Origin: CAYJBH01 sp964371365
GTDB taxonomy: Bacteria; Bacillota; Clostridia; Oscillospirales; Ruminococcaceae
Direction: 5' to 3'
Assembly (NCBI GenBank): GCA_964371365.1
Contig: CAYJMO010000100.1
Span: forward strand, 1 to 5,794
Length of the DNA: 5,794 nucleotides
The translations under genes were made by a program, and so were the position numbers. The notes under the pieces were generated by a model, which had not been told where the DNA came from, did not search any database, and saw nothing but the letters and a program-made list of their open reading frames with translations. Position 1 is the stretch's first letter. Every line of letters starts with the position of its first letter. Below are positions 5,767 to 5,794 of this stretch, piece after piece.

Positions 5767-5794
5767 AAAAGAGGTGAAATTAATCACCTCTTTT
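5767..5794 (+). terminator. Intrinsic terminator of the arsRC operon
   Basis: AAAAGAGGTGA (5767-5777) pairs perfectly with TCACCTCTTTT (5784-5794) around a six-base AATTAA loop. That gives an 11-bp stem whose lower part forms the U-run, beginning 2 bases after the arsC stop. The window ends inside the T-run. The A-tract on the left arm means it could also terminate transcripts arriving from the right. Confidence 0.9.

Noticed and set aside
1..5794. Mobile element, CRISPR array, tRNA, toxin-antitoxin or other defence system
   Set aside because: No transposase, integrase, long terminal inverted repeats, regularly spaced repeats or cloverleaf was found. Nearly every base is accounted for by five conventional genes and two promoter regions.

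Overview
The window looks like a piece of chromosome from a Gram-positive Clostridia-like bacterium (Firmicutes/Bacillota, possibly the Oscillospirales/Ruminococcaceae side). This is an inference. It rests on purine-rich Shine-Dalgarno sites before every start, sigma-A-type promoters with exact 17-bp spacing, AT-rich intergenic DNA against coding DNA of roughly balanced GC, and proteins that resemble clostridial/Bacillus family members. No species call is possible from sequence reading alone.

Layout. (1) 1-961, minus strand: the first 320 codons of a glycerol dehydrogenase gene (gldA), whose 3' end lies beyond the left edge. (2) 962-1152: an AT-rich divergent intergenic region with one good promoter facing each way. 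(3) 1153-3309, plus strand: a complete tex gene (718 aa), an S1-domain RNA-binding protein linked to transcription and RNA quality. (4) 3313-4863, minus strand: a complete ABC-F ATPase (516 aa, YfmM-like), convergent with tex and separated from it by only 3 bases. (5) 4864-4998: a second divergent region in which two consensus -35 boxes sit back to back, 8 bp apart. (6) 4999-5764, plus strand: a two-gene arsenic-type operon, arsR (ArsR/SmtB repressor) and arsC (thioredoxin-type arsenate reductase), with a candidate ArsR operator at the start of transcription. (7) 5767-5794: a strong intrinsic terminator closing that operon at the right edge.

How the genes work together. Only arsR and arsC form a clear functional unit: ArsR should repress its own promoter until arsenite or antimonite binds its cysteines, and ArsC reduces arsenate to arsenite. 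No arsenite exporter is in the window and the terminator follows arsC directly, so the pump must lie elsewhere if there is one. gldA, tex and the ABC-F gene are each driven by their own promoter and appear to be unrelated housekeeping or metabolic genes.

I see no tRNA, rRNA, CRISPR array, insertion sequence, prophage or attachment site, and no convincing undescribed system. The points most worth a second look are the compact regulatory regions, the 3-base convergent junction, the cysteine layout and N-terminal extension of ArsC, and the GldA insertion.
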